In this document: piece by piece, positions 10,970-20,156 of the stretch
Layout: every line of letters begins with the position of its first letter
Position numbering within the stretch: the stretch's first letter is position 1
Source of the DNA: Schlegelella aquatica
GTDB taxonomy: Bacteria; Pseudomonadota; Gammaproteobacteria; Burkholderiales; Burkholderiaceae_C
Length of the DNA stretch: 64,000 nt
Assembly: GCF_026013905.1 (NCBI RefSeq)
Contig: NZ_CP110257.1
Location: forward strand, 1,736,001-1,800,000
Reading direction: 5' to 3'
The notes under the pieces: model-generated
What the model saw: only the letters and a program-made list of their open reading frames with translations
The model's database searches: none
Told to the model about the DNA's origin: nothing
Translations under genes and position numbers: made by a program

Positions 10970-13063
10970 TCAGTTGAAGGTCTTGCCTTCGTCCGCCAGC
11001 CGCTTGAGCAGCGGCGCCGGGGTCCAGAAGCTCGGATCGGCATGCGGGTTGCGCGCGAAGCGACGCATGTCCTGCACCACGTTGAACAGCCCGACGGTGT
11101 CCGCATAGCACATCGGCCCGCCGCGGAAGAGCGGAAAGCCGTAGCCCGTGAGATACACCATGTCGATGTCCGAGGCGCGCAGCGCGATGCCCTCTTCCAA
11201 GATCTTGGCGCCCTCGTTGACCAGGGCATAGACGAGCCGGCCGACGATCTCCTCGTCGCTGATCTTGCGCGGTGTGATGCCCAGCTCCTTGCGGTGCTTC
11301 TCGATCATCTCGTTGACCACCGGCGACGGGATCGCGTCGCGCTTGCCCGGCTTGTAGTCGTACCAGCCGGCACCCGTCTTCTGACCGTAGCGGCCCATCT
11401 CGCAGAGGATGTCGGCCGTCTTGCTGTAGCGCATGTCGGGCTTTTCCACGTAGCGGCGCTTACGGATGTACCAGCCGACGTCGTTGCCCGCCAGGTCGCC
11501 CATGCGGAACGGGCCCATCGCGAAGCCGAACTTCTCGATGGCCCTGTCCACCTGCTCGGGCGTGCAGCCTTCCTCGAGCAAGAAGCCCGCTTGCCGGCTG
11601 TACTGCTCGATCATGCGGTTGCCGATGAAGCCGTCGCACACGCCGGAAACCACCGCCGTCTTCTTGATGACCTTGGCCAGTTTCATCACGGTGGCCAGGA
11701 CGTCCTTGCCGGTCTTCTCGCCACGCACCACCTCCAGCAGCTTCATCACGTTGGCCGGGCTGAAGAAGTGCATGCCGATCACATCTTGCGGCCGCTTCGT
11801 GAACGAGGCGATCTTGTTCAGGTCCAGCGTGGACGTGTTCGAGGCCAGGATCGCCCCCGGCTTCATCACTTCGTCGAGCTTCTTGAACACCTGCTCCTTG
11901 ACGCCGATGTCCTCGAACACCGCCTCGATGACGAGGTCGGCATCGCGGATGTCGTCGTAGCTCAGCGTCGTCTCGAGCAGGCCCATGCGCTGCTCGAGCT
12001 TCTCCGCGGTGAGCTTGCCCTTCTTGACCTGGCCCTCGTAGTTGCTGCGCATCACCGCCACGCCCCGGTCGAGGGCTTCCTGCTTCATCTCGAGGATCGT
12101 GACGTGGATGCCGGCGTTCAGGAAGTTCATCGAGATGCCGCCACCCATCGTCCCCGCACCGATCACCGCCACCTTGCGGATCTCGCGCGTCGGCGTGTCC
12201 TCGGGGACATCCGGGATCTTGCTGGCCGCGCGCTCCGCGAAGAACGCATGCCGCAGCGCCTTGGACTCGGGCGTCATCATCAGATTGATGAACTGCTCGC
12301 GCTCGAACGCCAGCCCCTCGTCGAACCGGCGCTTGACCGACGCTTCCACGCAGTCCACGCACTTGGCCGGCGCCGGAAAGTTGCGCGCCATCGCCTTGAC
12401 GGTGTTGCGCGCAAACTGGAAGTACCCGTCGGCCTCGCGGTGTTCGGCCTTGAGGTCGCGCACCCGCGGCAGCGGCCGGCGCTCGGCGACTTCGCCGGCG
12501 AACGCGACCGCCGCGGCCAGCAGATCACCCTCGACGATCTTGTCGAACAGCTTCTGGCCCGGGATGGCGGCCAGCACCTCGCTCTTGACCGGCTCGCCGC
12601 TCACGATCATGTTGAGCGCGTTCTCTACGCCGATGACGCGCGGCAGCCGCTGCGTGCCCCCAGCACCCGGCACCAGGCCCAGCTTGACCTCCGGCAGCGC
12701 GACCTGCGTGCCCGGAGCCGCCACCCGGTAGTGGCAGCCGAGCGCCAGCTCCAGCCCCCCGCCCATGCACACCGAATGAATGGCGGCCACGACCGGCTTG
12801 GTGCAGTTGTCGAGCGTGCGGATCACGCTCATGAGGTTCGGCTCCTGGGTCGCCTTGGGCGAGCCGAACTCGCGGATGTCCGCACCGCCGGAGAAGGCCT
12901 TGCCCGCGCCGGTGATCACGATGGCCTTGACCTGCGCGTCGTCTTCCGCGCGGGCCAGACCCTCGGTGATGCCCTTGCGAGTCTCGTAGCCCAGGCCGTT
13001 GACCGGCGGGTTGTCGAGGGTGATCACGGCGACGCTGCCGTGGAGCTCATACCTGGCACTCAT
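10970..13063 (-). CDS. Bifunctional enoyl-CoA hydratase / 3-hydroxyacyl-CoA dehydrogenase (FadB/FadJ type)
   Basis: A 697-residue fusion. The N-terminal crotonase half has the oxyanion and catalytic motifs GGGLELALGCHYR (Glu105) and LPEVKLGLVPGAGGTQRLPR (Glu125). The C-terminal half is a 3-hydroxyacyl-CoA dehydrogenase with the NAD motif VAVIGAGTMGGG (near residues 298-309) and catalytic His432 in MHFFSPANVMKLLEVV. GGGAG lies seven bases before the ATG. It catalyses hydration of 2-enoyl-CoA and NAD-dependent oxidation of the 3-hydroxyacyl-CoA. It is the first gene of the degradative part of the block and has a perfect palindrome about 30 bases upstream, suggesting TetR-family control. Confidence 0.95.
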   Translation of the reverse strand: MSARYELHGSVAVITLDNPPVNGLGYETRKGITEGLARAEDDAQVKAIVITGAGKAFSGGADIREFGSPKATQEPNLMSVIRTLDNCTKPVVAAIHSVCMGGGLELALGCHYRVAAPGTQVALPEVKLGLVPGAGGTQRLPRVIGVENALNMIVSGEPVKSEVLAAIPGQKLFDKIVEGDLLAAAVAFAGEVAERRPLPRVRDLKAEHREADGYFQFARNTVKAMARNFPAPAKCVDCVEASVKRRFDEGLAFEREQFINLMMTPESKALRHAFFAERAASKIPDVPEDTPTREIRKVAVIGAGTMGGGISMNFLNAGIHVTILEMKQEALDRGVAVMRSNYEGQVKKGKLTAEKLEQRMGLLETTLSYDDIRDADLVIEAVFEDIGVKEQVFKKLDEVMKPGAILASNTSTLDLNKIASFTKRPQDVIGMHFFSPANVMKLLEVVRGEKTGKDVLATVMKLAKVIKKTAVVSGVCDGFIGNRMIEQYSRQAGFLLEEGCTPEQVDRAIEKFGFAMGPFRMGDLAGNDVGWYIRKRRYVEKPDMRYSKTADILCEMGRYGQKTGAGWYDYKPGKRDAIPSPVVNEMIEKHRKELGITPRKISDEEIVGRLVYALVNEGAKILEEGIALRASDIDMVYLTGYGFPLFRGGPMCYADTVGLFNVVQDMRRFARNPHADPSFWTPAPLLKRLADEGKTFN

Positions 13064-13092
13064 CCGTAGGCTCCCGTCTGAAGATAGGATGT

Positions 13093-13104
13093 GAACGATC
13101 GTTC
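13093..13104. promoter_or_regulatory. Perfect palindrome GAACGATCGTTC, candidate TetR-family (FadP-like) operator
   Basis: A 12-bp perfect inverted repeat sits 29 bases upstream of the ATG of the bifunctional beta-oxidation gene, in a 134-base gap after the LivF-like gene. Palindromes of this size and style are typical TetR-family sites, and TetR-type regulators control fatty-acid degradation in betaproteobacteria. No regulator gene is adjacent. A partial half-site (AACGAACGATGTG, near 18428-18440) lies upstream of the transporter binding-protein gene. Confidence 0.6.
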
Positions 13105-13197
13105 GATTCTATGAAGCGCAAACGCCGGCGCTGTGTCGCCGGCGTGACAAAAAGGAGTCGCCCGTGCGCCGGGCTCCGCCCGATCCCGCCTGGCCGG

Positions 13198-13899
13198 CTA
13201 GACCTCCAGCCACTCCTTGCGAATATAGGCATTTGCACGCAAATCGTCAGGTGTGCCCTCGAAGACGATGCGGCCGTGTCCCATCACGTAGCAGCGCTCC
13301 GAGATCTCGAGCGCGATGGTGAGCTTCTGCTCGACGAGCAGCACGCTCACGCCCCGCCGCTTGAGCTCCTTGAGGTACTCGGCCACCAGCTCGACGATCT
13401 TCGGGGCCAACCCCTCCGTCGGCTCGTCGATCATGATGAGGTCCGGATCGCCCATCAAGGTGCGACACAACGTGAGCATCTGTTGCTCGCCGCCCGACAG
13501 CACGCCGGCCTCGGTATCCTGCCGCTCCTTCAGACGCGGGAACAGCCGGTACATGTCGTCGTAGCTCCAGCGCGGCGCGCCCTGGCCCCGGCGCCGCTTC
13601 TCGCCGAGCATCAGGTTCTGGTGCACGGTGAGCTTCGGGAAGATGTCCCGGTTCTCCGGCACGTAGCCGATGCCCCGGTGGGCGATGTCGAAGGCCTTGT
13701 GGCCGAGGATCTCGTCTCCCTTCCACTTGACCGACCCCTTCCCGTCCACCAGCCCCATCACCGTTTTCACGGTGGTGGAGCGGCCCGACCCGTTGCGGCC
13801 CAGCAGGCTCACGATCTCGCCCGGTCGGACCTCCAGCGTCACGCCGTGCAGCACATGGCTCTTGCCGTAGAAGGCGTGCAGATTCTCGACTTGCAGCAT
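13198..13899 (-). CDS. livF: ABC transporter ATP-binding protein, LivF-like, with altered Walker A
   Basis: A 233-residue ATPase of the branched-chain-amino-acid (HAAT) transporter family. ATG (MLQVENLHAF) with AGGAG ten bases upstream is preferred over a TTG three codons earlier. The signature LSGGEQQML, Walker B LIMIDEPTEGL and a LivF-type tail (EGTPDDLRANAYIRKEWLEV) are intact. The Walker A reads GRNGSGRST: the invariant Lys is Arg at residue 40 (codon CGC at 13780-13782). It overlaps the LivG-like gene stop upstream and ends the transporter operon. The Arg could be tolerated because the LivG partner has a normal P-loop, but activity is uncertain. Confidence 0.92.
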   Translation of the reverse strand: MLQVENLHAFYGKSHVLHGVTLEVRPGEIVSLLGRNGSGRSTTVKTVMGLVDGKGSVKWKGDEILGHKAFDIAHRGIGYVPENRDIFPKLTVHQNLMLGEKRRRGQGAPRWSYDDMYRLFPRLKERQDTEAGVLSGGEQQMLTLCRTLMGDPDLIMIDEPTEGLAPKIVELVAEYLKELKRRGVSVLLVEQKLTIALEISERCYVMGHGRIVFEGTPDDLRANAYIRKEWLEV

Positions 13900-13904
13900 C
13901 GTAT

Positions 13905-14681
13905 TCAAGCTCCTGCGGCGGCGACCTGTTGCTCGGCGAGCACCGACCCGAGATAGGCCTCTTGCACGCGTTTGTCCGCCCGCACGCGCTCAGGAGTGTC
14001 GAAGGCGATCACCTCTCCGTAGACCAGGACGGCGATCTTGTCCGCGAGTCCGAACACGACGCCCATGTCGTGCTCCACGGTCAGCAGCGTCTTGCCCTCG
14101 GTCACGTCGCGGATGAGCTGGATGAAGCGCTTGGTCTCCGACTTGCTCATGCCGGCGGTCGGCTCGTCGAGCAGGATCACGTTGGCGCCCCCCGCGATGG
14201 TGATGCCGATCTCCAGTGCCCGCTGCTCCGCGTAGGTGAGGTTCATCGCGAGCACATCTCGCTTGCGATCGAGCTTGATCATCTCGAGGATCTGCTCAGT
14301 GCGGTCGTTGGCGTCCTGCAGCCCCGCCAGGAACTTCCAGAACGCATAACGGTACCCCAGCGACCAGAGCACCGCGCAGCGCACGTTCTCGAAGACACTC
14401 AATCGGTTGAACAGGTTGGACACCTGGAAGCTGCGCGCCAGCCCGCGCCGATTGATCTCGTAGGGCGAGCGCCCGTCGATGCGCTGGCCGTGCAGGAGGA
14501 TCTCGCCGCCCGTGGGCTCGAAGCGCCCGCTGATGAGGTTGAACAGCGTCGACTTGCCTGCCCCGTTCGGGCCGATGATGGCGACGCGCTCCCCCGGCTG
14601 CACTTGCAGCGTGGCACCGCGGATGATCTCGGTGCGCCCGAAACTCTTGCGCACGTTCCTCAGTTCGAGCGCGTATGTCAT
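13905..14681 (-). CDS. livG: ABC transporter ATP-binding protein, LivG-like
   Basis: A 258-residue ATPase starting MTYALELRNV, the ATG overlapping the stop of the permease gene upstream (ATGA). Walker A is canonical (IIGPNGAGKST). The family's variant signature is LTYAEQRALEIGITIA, Walker B is VILLDEPTAGMSKSE and the H-loop is LTVEHDMGVVFGLADKIAVL. LivG-type length and the insertion region (LWSLGYRYAFWKFLAG) fit. It should pair with the LivF-like subunit to power uptake through the two permeases encoded just upstream. Confidence 0.93.
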   Translation of the reverse strand: MTYALELRNVRKSFGRTEIIRGATLQVQPGERVAIIGPNGAGKSTLFNLISGRFEPTGGEILLHGQRIDGRSPYEINRRGLARSFQVSNLFNRLSVFENVRCAVLWSLGYRYAFWKFLAGLQDANDRTEQILEMIKLDRKRDVLAMNLTYAEQRALEIGITIAGGANVILLDEPTAGMSKSETKRFIQLIRDVTEGKTLLTVEHDMGVVFGLADKIAVLVYGEVIAFDTPERVRADKRVQEAYLGSVLAEQQVAAAGA

Positions 14682-15988
14682 AGCGACTCCCGACGACGGA
14701 TTTCCTTCTCGATGTCCTCCTGGATCTCGTTCCACTGCCGCACGAAGTGACGGCGGGCCACCTCGAACAGCCCCAGCCCCGTCAGGAGGACGAACACCGA
14801 GCCGAACCAGCTGTCCAGACTCTTGGCGTTGAGCAGGGCACCCATGTAGCGCAGCTGCGGGCCCAGCGCGGCGTTGAGCTGAAGGTGGTAGATCATCTCG
14901 ATGATGGCGCCGGCCCCGGCCAGCATCACCGCCGCCGTGCCGCCCAGCGCCAGGTACGAGACCCACAGCCGACCGAGCATCCCAAACGCGGCGACGCGCA
15001 AGTTCATCATGATGAGGCTGGCGATCCCGCCGGGGGCGTACATCACCATGAAGAGGAAGATGAGCCCGAGGTACAGGAGCCACGCCTTGGTCAGCTCCGA
15101 GAGCAGCACGGACGCGAGCACCATCAGCACGCCCCCGATGATCGGCCCGAAGAAGAACGTGGCCCCCCCGAGGAAGGTGAACAGCAGGTAGGCCCCGCTG
15201 CGGGCGGCTCCGACCACCTCTGCGGTGACGATCTCGAAGTTCACCGAATACAAGCCGCCCGACACGCCAGCGAAGAAGCCCGCGATGATGAAGGCCAGGT
15301 AGCGCACCCGCTGAGTGCTGTACCCGATGAACTCCACGCGCTCCGGGTTGTCTCGCACGGCGTTGAGCACGCGGCCGAGGGGTGTGCGCGTGAAGGCGTA
15401 CATCGCCGCGGTGCACACGAAGGTGTAGATGGCGATCAAGTAGTACACCTGGATCTGCGGCCCGAACGTGATCCCCATGAACGGCTTGCCCACCACCCGG
15501 TTGCTCGACACGCCCGCCTCGCCGCCGAAGAACTCGGGGATCATCAGCGACATCGCGAAGACCAGCTCGCCAATGCCGAGCGTGATCATCGCGAAGGGGG
15601 TACCGGCCTTCTTGGTCGTCACATAACCGAGCAAGACGGCAAAGCCCATCCCCGCGACTCCGCCCACCAGCGGAACCAGGCTCACAGGAATGTTCAGCGT
15701 GCCCGCCCCCACCGAGTTGAGCGCGTGAATGGCGAGGTACGACCCGAGCCCGGTGTAGACCGCGTGGCCGAAGCTCAGCATCCCGCCCTGGCCCAGCAGC
15801 ATGTTGTAGGACAGGCAGGCGATGATCGCGATGCCCATCTGCGAAAGCATCGTCACCGCGAGGCTGCTCGTGGTGAACAACGGAGCCAGCAGCATCACCA
15901 GGGCAAAGCCGCCCCAGATGACCCAGCGGCCGACGTTGTAGGGCTTGAAGTGGAAGAGCGGTTGACGCATCGAGATTGCTTGGCTCAT
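14678..15988 (-). CDS. livM: Branched-chain amino acid-type ABC transporter permease, LivM-like
   Basis: A 436-residue polytopic membrane protein starting three bases after the LivH-like stop, with GGGAGGG before the ATG. Family motifs include SYNMLLGQGGMLSFGHAVYTG near the N-terminus, PLGRVLNAVRDNPERVEFIGY (the cytoplasmic EAA-like loop) and GAARSGAYLLFTFLGGATFFFGPIIGG (quoted in parts). Its C-terminal tail is longer than in typical LivM and ends in a charged helix (RQWNEIQEDIEKEIRRRESL). It forms half of the transmembrane channel. Confidence 0.92.
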   Translation of the reverse strand: MSQAISMRQPLFHFKPYNVGRWVIWGGFALVMLLAPLFTTSSLAVTMLSQMGIAIIACLSYNMLLGQGGMLSFGHAVYTGLGSYLAIHALNSVGAGTLNIPVSLVPLVGGVAGMGFAVLLGYVTTKKAGTPFAMITLGIGELVFAMSLMIPEFFGGEAGVSSNRVVGKPFMGITFGPQIQVYYLIAIYTFVCTAAMYAFTRTPLGRVLNAVRDNPERVEFIGYSTQRVRYLAFIIAGFFAGVSGGLYSVNFEIVTAEVVGAARSGAYLLFTFLGGATFFFGPIIGGVLMVLASVLLSELTKAWLLYLGLIFLFMVMYAPGGIASLIMMNLRVAAFGMLGRLWVSYLALGGTAAVMLAGAGAIIEMIYHLQLNAALGPQLRYMGALLNAKSLDSWFGSVFVLLTGLGLFEVARRHFVRQWNEIQEDIEKEIRRRESL

Positions 15989-15991
15989 TGC

Positions 15992-17026
15992 TCAACCCTC
16001 CCGCGTACCGAGTAGGCCCTTGGGCCGGAAGATCAGAATGAGCACGAGGAACAGGTACGGCAGGATGGGCGCCACCTGGGAGATCGTGAGACTGAGAACG
16101 CTGTAGCCCGGGGTGGTGGGATCGACGCTCAGGCCGAGCGCCGCGAGGAGGCTGAGCAGCGAGTAGTCGAGCGCGACCGCGAACGTCTGGATCACCCCGA
16201 TGAGGACGGACGCGAGGAAGGCGCCTGCGAGCGAACCCATGCCCCCGACCACGACCACGACGAAGATGACCGAGCCCACGGTGGCCGCCATGGCCGGCTC
16301 GGTGACGAAGGTGAAGCCGCCGATCACGCCGGCCAATCCCGCCAGCGCGGCGCCCGCTCCGAACACGAGCATGAACACGCGCGGCACGTTGTGGCCGAGC
16401 GCCTCGACCATCTCAGGGTGGGTGAGCGCGGCCTGGATCACGAGACCGATGCGCGTGCGCGTGAGCAGCAACCACAATCCCACCAGCATCAGGATCGCCA
16501 CGAACATCATGAAGCCCCGCGTCGCCGGGAACGGCGAGCAGTTGATGATCACGCTCGGATCGGCCGCCCGGCACAGCTCTGCCGGCGCGCGGCCCAGCAC
16601 CAGGCTCATGCCCTCGACCGAATGATGGATCAGCGTGAACACCGAGCCCTGCAGGAACGAAGGCGGGGTGAAGTCCACCGCCGTGCGGCCCCAGACCAGC
16701 TGCACGAGCTCCAGGATCACGTAGGACAGGCCGAACGTCACCAGCAATTCAGGCACGTGGCCGTACTTGTGCACCTTGCGCAGACTGAGCCGCTCGAAGG
16801 CAGCACCCAATGCCCCCACGATCAGGGGCGCGGCCACCAGCGCAGGCCAGAAGCCGACCGTGCGGCTGATGGTGTAGGCGAAGTACGCGCCCAGCATGTA
16901 GAAGCTGGCATGCGCGAAGTTGAGCACGCCCATCATGCTGAAGATGAGCGTGAGGCCCGAACTGAGCATGAAGAGCAGCAGCCCGTAGCTCAGCCCGTTG
17001 AGCATCGAGATGGTGAAGAACTCCAT
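15992..17026 (-). CDS. livH: Branched-chain amino acid-type ABC transporter permease, LivH-like
   Basis: A 344-residue membrane protein starting MEFFTISMLNGLSYGLLLFM, with AGGA seven bases before the ATG. Typical LivH segments are GLTLIFSMMGVLNFAHASFYMLG, the loop TRTRIGLVIQAALTHPEMVEALG and VVVVGGMGSLAGAFLASVLIGV (in parts). An unusual insert near residues 135-170 (VEGMSLVLGRAPAELCRAADPSVI) lies between membrane segments. Longer N-terminal extensions are open but lack a ribosome site. It is the first permease gene, 133 bases after the binding-protein gene. Confidence 0.92.
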   Translation of the reverse strand: MEFFTISMLNGLSYGLLLFMLSSGLTLIFSMMGVLNFAHASFYMLGAYFAYTISRTVGFWPALVAAPLIVGALGAAFERLSLRKVHKYGHVPELLVTFGLSYVILELVQLVWGRTAVDFTPPSFLQGSVFTLIHHSVEGMSLVLGRAPAELCRAADPSVIINCSPFPATRGFMMFVAILMLVGLWLLLTRTRIGLVIQAALTHPEMVEALGHNVPRVFMLVFGAGAALAGLAGVIGGFTFVTEPAMAATVGSVIFVVVVVGGMGSLAGAFLASVLIGVIQTFAVALDYSLLSLLAALGLSVDPTTPGYSVLSLTISQVAPILPYLFLVLILIFRPKGLLGTREG

Positions 17027-17159
17027 CGTGTCCTGGCTCGAATGGCACGGCCCCTGGGTGGAGCCGACAAGACGAAGGGCCCGGCGAGGCTTGCCCATCG
17101 GGCCCTTCATGGTGGGGACGATCAGCCAACCGGCCGCTCGGCCGGTCCGCCCGTCACGC

Positions 17160-18404
17160 TCAGGAAGTGGGCCGCTTCATCTGGCAGCTGGTTGGCGTGC
17201 TCGACACGTAGGGCGGCAGCTCCTTGACGGGCGCCAGCGTCATGCCGGTGTTCTCGGGGCTGTACGGGAACTTGCTGTCCGCCTTCTGCCAGCGGGTGAT
17301 GAACAGCGTCTGCTGCAGCTGATGGTCGGTCTTGCGGACCTCGACGTCGCCGTTGAAGCTCTTGAACTTCAGACCCTCCAGCGCGGCAGCCACCTTCACC
17401 GGGTCGGTCGACTTGGCCTTGGCCATCGCCTCGGACAAAGCGGTGAAGATGTGGATCACGGAGCCCGTGTAGAAGTCGTCGTTGAAGCGCTGCTTGAACT
17501 CCGCCTGCCACTTGCCCATCTGGCCGCCCATGTTGTAGTGGTTGTACGAAGCCTGGAAGATGCGCCCTTCGAACGCCTGGCCGATCGCGGTGGGGGTGCC
17601 GGTGACGCCCGTGTAGTAGGTGAAGAAGCGTACGTTCAAGCCGCCTTCGTTGGCCGCCTTCATCAGCAGCGACAGGTCGGAGCCCCAGTTGCCGGTGATC
17701 ACCGTGTCCGCCCCCGAAGCCTTGATCTTGGCCACGTAGGGAGTGAAGTCACGCACCTGCGCGAGCGGGTGCAGGTCCTCGCCCACCACCTGGACGTCCG
17801 GGCGCTTGCGTTGGAGCATCTCCTTGGCATAGCGCGCGACCTGATGGCCGTGCGAGTAGTTCTGGTTGAGGAGATACACCTTCTTCACATCGGGCATGTC
17901 CTTCATGAAGGTGGTGAGCGCCTCCATCTTCATGGACGTGTCCGCGTCGAAGCGGAAGTGCCAGTAGCTGCACTTGCTGTTGGTGAAGTCGGGGTCGACC
18001 GCGGAGTGGTTGAGGAACACCACCTCCTTGCCGGGGTTGCGCTCGTTGTGCTTGTTGATCGCATCGATCAGCGCGCCGGCCACCGACGAGCCGTTGCCCT
18101 GGGTGATGTAGCGCACGCCCTGGTCGATCGCCTGCTTGAGCGCGTTCAGGCTCTCGGTCGGGCTCAACTTGTTGTCGATGCCGATGACTTCGAACTTCAC
18201 CCCGGCCGGGTTGTTCTGGCTGAACTTCTCGGCGAAGAACTGGAAGCTCTTGAGCTGGTTCTGGCCCACGGGCGCCATCAGGCCGGTCAACGGATCGATC
18301 CAGGCGATCTTGACGGTCTCGCCCTTTTGCGCGAAGACCGCCCCACAGCACAGCGCCGCGGCCATGGCGACGGTGGCTTTGACATAGGCACGGCGGGTTT
18401 GCAT
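17160..18404 (-). CDS. ABC transporter periplasmic substrate-binding protein (Peripla_BP_6 type)
   Basis: A 414-residue exported protein. The signal peptide has TRRAYVK before a hydrophobic stretch and an AVFA-Q cleavage site near residue 25; the RR pattern resembles a Tat motif. The mature part shows the leucine/isoleucine/valine-binding-protein fold: KIAWIDPLTGLMAPVGQNQLK, the second lobe entry KKVYLLNQNYSHGHQVARYAK and GADTVITGNWGSDLSLLMKAA. AGAGGAGA precedes the ATG. The ligand cannot be read; its place between liv-type permeases and an acyl-CoA ligase suggests a carboxylic or fatty acid rather than an amino acid. Confidence 0.92.
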   Translation of the reverse strand: MQTRRAYVKATVAMAAALCCGAVFAQKGETVKIAWIDPLTGLMAPVGQNQLKSFQFFAEKFSQNNPAGVKFEVIGIDNKLSPTESLNALKQAIDQGVRYITQGNGSSVAGALIDAINKHNERNPGKEVVFLNHSAVDPDFTNSKCSYWHFRFDADTSMKMEALTTFMKDMPDVKKVYLLNQNYSHGHQVARYAKEMLQRKRPDVQVVGEDLHPLAQVRDFTPYVAKIKASGADTVITGNWGSDLSLLMKAANEGGLNVRFFTYYTGVTGTPTAIGQAFEGRIFQASYNHYNMGGQMGKWQAEFKQRFNDDFYTGSVIHIFTALSEAMAKAKSTDPVKVAAALEGLKFKSFNGDVEVRKTDHQLQQTLFITRWQKADSKFPYSPENTGMTLAPVKELPPYVSSTPTSCQMKRPTS

Positions 18405-18482
18405 AGCGTGTCTCCTCTGCGAATCAAACGAACGATGTGAGGCTATCGGACTTGCCTGGTCACACCTACAGGGAATGCCCGT

Positions 18483-18510
18483 AAGGCTTGTCGCTCTCGC
18501 GACAAGCCTT
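18483..18510 (-). terminator. Perfect 12-bp hairpin after the acyl-CoA ligase gene
   Basis: AAGGCTTGTCGC, a four-base loop TCTC, then GCGACAAGCCTT form an uninterrupted stem 15 bases beyond the ligase stop and about 80 bases upstream of the binding-protein gene. There is no clear T-run. It probably ends or protects the ligase transcript. The core TGTCGC/GCGACA recurs in a second hairpin at 20240-20261 on the other side of the ligase gene. Confidence 0.6.
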
Positions 18511-18524
18511 CGAGGGCGCGCCCG

Positions 18525-20156
18525 TCATGCGGTCGGCAGCACATGGTGGGCGAACTCCTCGCGCAGCTTCAGCTTCTGGATCTTTCCGGTCGCGGTGTGC
18601 GGTATCTCGTCGACGAACACCACGTCGTCGGGGATCTGCCACTTGGCGATCTTGCCTTCGTAGTACGCGAGCATCTCCTCGCGCGTGAGCGACTGGCCCG
18701 GCTTGCGCACCACCACCAGCAGAGGGCGTTCATCCCACTTCGGATGCTTGCAGGCGATCGCGGCCGCCTCGTGGACCGCCGGGTGCGACATCGCGATGTT
18801 CTCGAGGTCGATCGAGCTGATCCATTCGCCGCCCGACTTGATGACGTCCTTCGACCGGTCGGTGATCTGCATGTAGGCGTCGGCGTCGATCGTCGCCACG
18901 TCGCCGGTGGGGAACCAGCCGTCGAGCAACGGCGATTCATCACGTTTGAAGTAGCGCTCGATGACCCACGGCCCTCGCACCACCAGGTTGCCGGAGGCCT
19001 TGCCGTCCCACGGCAGCTCGCGGCCGGCGTCGTCGACGATCTTCATGTCGATGCCGTAGATCACCTTGCCCTGCTTCTCCAGGATGTGGCGCTGCTGCTC
19101 GACCGGCAGGTCGCGGTGCTTGGCCTTCAGTTTGGACAGCGTGCCCAGCGGCGAGAGTTCGGTCATGCCCCAGGCATGGATCACCTCGACGTTGAACTCG
19201 TCCTCCAGGGTGCGCATCATCGCGGGCGGGCATGCCGACCCGCCGATCACGGTGCGCCTGAACGTGCTGAACTTGAGCCCGTTCTGTTTCATGTAGGTGA
19301 TGAGGCCGAGCCAGACCGTAGGCACCCCCGCGCTGAAGGTGACCTTCTCCGACTCGAACAGCTCGTACAGGGACTTCCCGTCCAGGTGGGGCCCGGGGAA
19401 CACGAGCTTGGCGCCCACCAGCGCGCCGGAGTAAGGCAGCCCCCAGGCGTTGACGTGGAACATCGGCACGACCGGCAGGATGACGTCCTTCGCCGAGCAG
19501 TCCATGGCGTCCGGCAGCGCCGAGGCGTACGCATGCAGGATGGTCGAGCGGTGGCTGTACACCGCCCCCTTGGGATTGCCGGTGGTCCCGGACGTGTAGC
19601 AGATGCTCGACGCGCTGTTCTCGTCGAACTCGGGCCAGCGGTACTCGCCGCTCTCGGCCTCGACCAGCTCGTCATAGCACTCGAGGTCCAGCGACGAGGA
19701 AGCCGGCATGTGGGCCCGATCCGTCATCAGGACGAAGTGCTGCACGCTTCTCAGGTGGGGCGCAAGCTTCTCGACGAGCGGCAGGAAGGTCAGGTCGAAG
19801 CACAGCACCCGGTCTTCGGCGTCGTTGATGATCCAGGCGATCTGCTCCGGGAACAGGCGGGGGTTGATGGTATGGCACACCAGGCCGGAGCCGGAGGTGC
19901 CGTAGTAGATCTCGAAGTGGCGGTAGCCGTTCCAGGCCAGCGTGCCCACCCGGTCCCCCGGTTCGCATCCCAGACGCCCCAGGGCCTGCGCAACCTTGCG
20001 AGCCCGCAACTCGGCGTCGCGGTAGGTGTAGCGGTGGATGTCGCCTTCGACGCGCTTGGAGACGATCTCGGCATCGCCATGGTGCCGTGCAGCATGCACC
20101 AGCAGCGACGAAATCATCAGCGGCATTTGCATCATCTGACCCATCAGGCGGGGCAT
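18525..20156 (-). CDS. Fatty-acid / 3-(methylthio)propionyl-CoA ligase-like acyl-CoA synthetase
   Basis: A 543-residue adenylate-forming enzyme. ATG ([19 protein letters not shown]) follows AAGGAG by seven bases, which fixes the start. The ATP-binding P-loop is [19 protein letters not shown], near residue 190. [21 protein letters not shown] and [13 protein letters not shown] form the hinge and acceptor region, and [15 protein letters not shown] carries the catalytic C-terminal Lys. The MPRLM...[21 protein letters not shown] start is typical of the DmdB/medium-long-chain ligase group. It activates a carboxylic acid with ATP and CoA, the entry step for the downstream pathway. Confidence 0.92.
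   Translation of the reverse strand: MPRLMGQMMQMPLMISSLLVHAARHHGDAEIVSKRVEGDIHRYTYRDAELRARKVAQALGRLGCEPGDRVGTLAWNGYRHFEIYYGTSGSGLVCHTINPRLFPEQIAWIINDAEDRVLCFDLTFLPLVEKLAPHLRSVQHFVLMTDRAHMPASSSLDLECYDELVEAESGEYRWPEFDENSASSICYTSGTTGNPKGAVYSHRSTILHAYASALPDAMDCSAKDVILPVVPMFHVNAWGLPYSGALVGAKLVFPGPHLDGKSLYELFESEKVTFSAGVPTVWLGLITYMKQNGLKFSTFRRTVIGGSACPPAMMRTLEDEFNVEVIHAWGMTELSPLGTLSKLKAKHRDLPVEQQRHILEKQGKVIYGIDMKIVDDAGRELPWDGKASGNLVVRGPWVIERYFKRDESPLLDGWFPTGDVATIDADAYMQITDRSKDVIKSGGEWISSIDLENIAMSHPAVHEAAAIACKHPKWDERPLLVVVRKPGQSLTREEMLAYYEGKIAKWQIPDDVVFVDEIPHTATGKIQKLKLREEFAHHVLPTA

Noticed and set aside
13905..15995. A 696-codon minus-strand frame suggesting a LivM-LivG fusion
   Set aside because: The first two thirds are an out-of-frame reading of the LivM-like gene; LivG begins at its own ATG (14681) overlapping the LivM stop.
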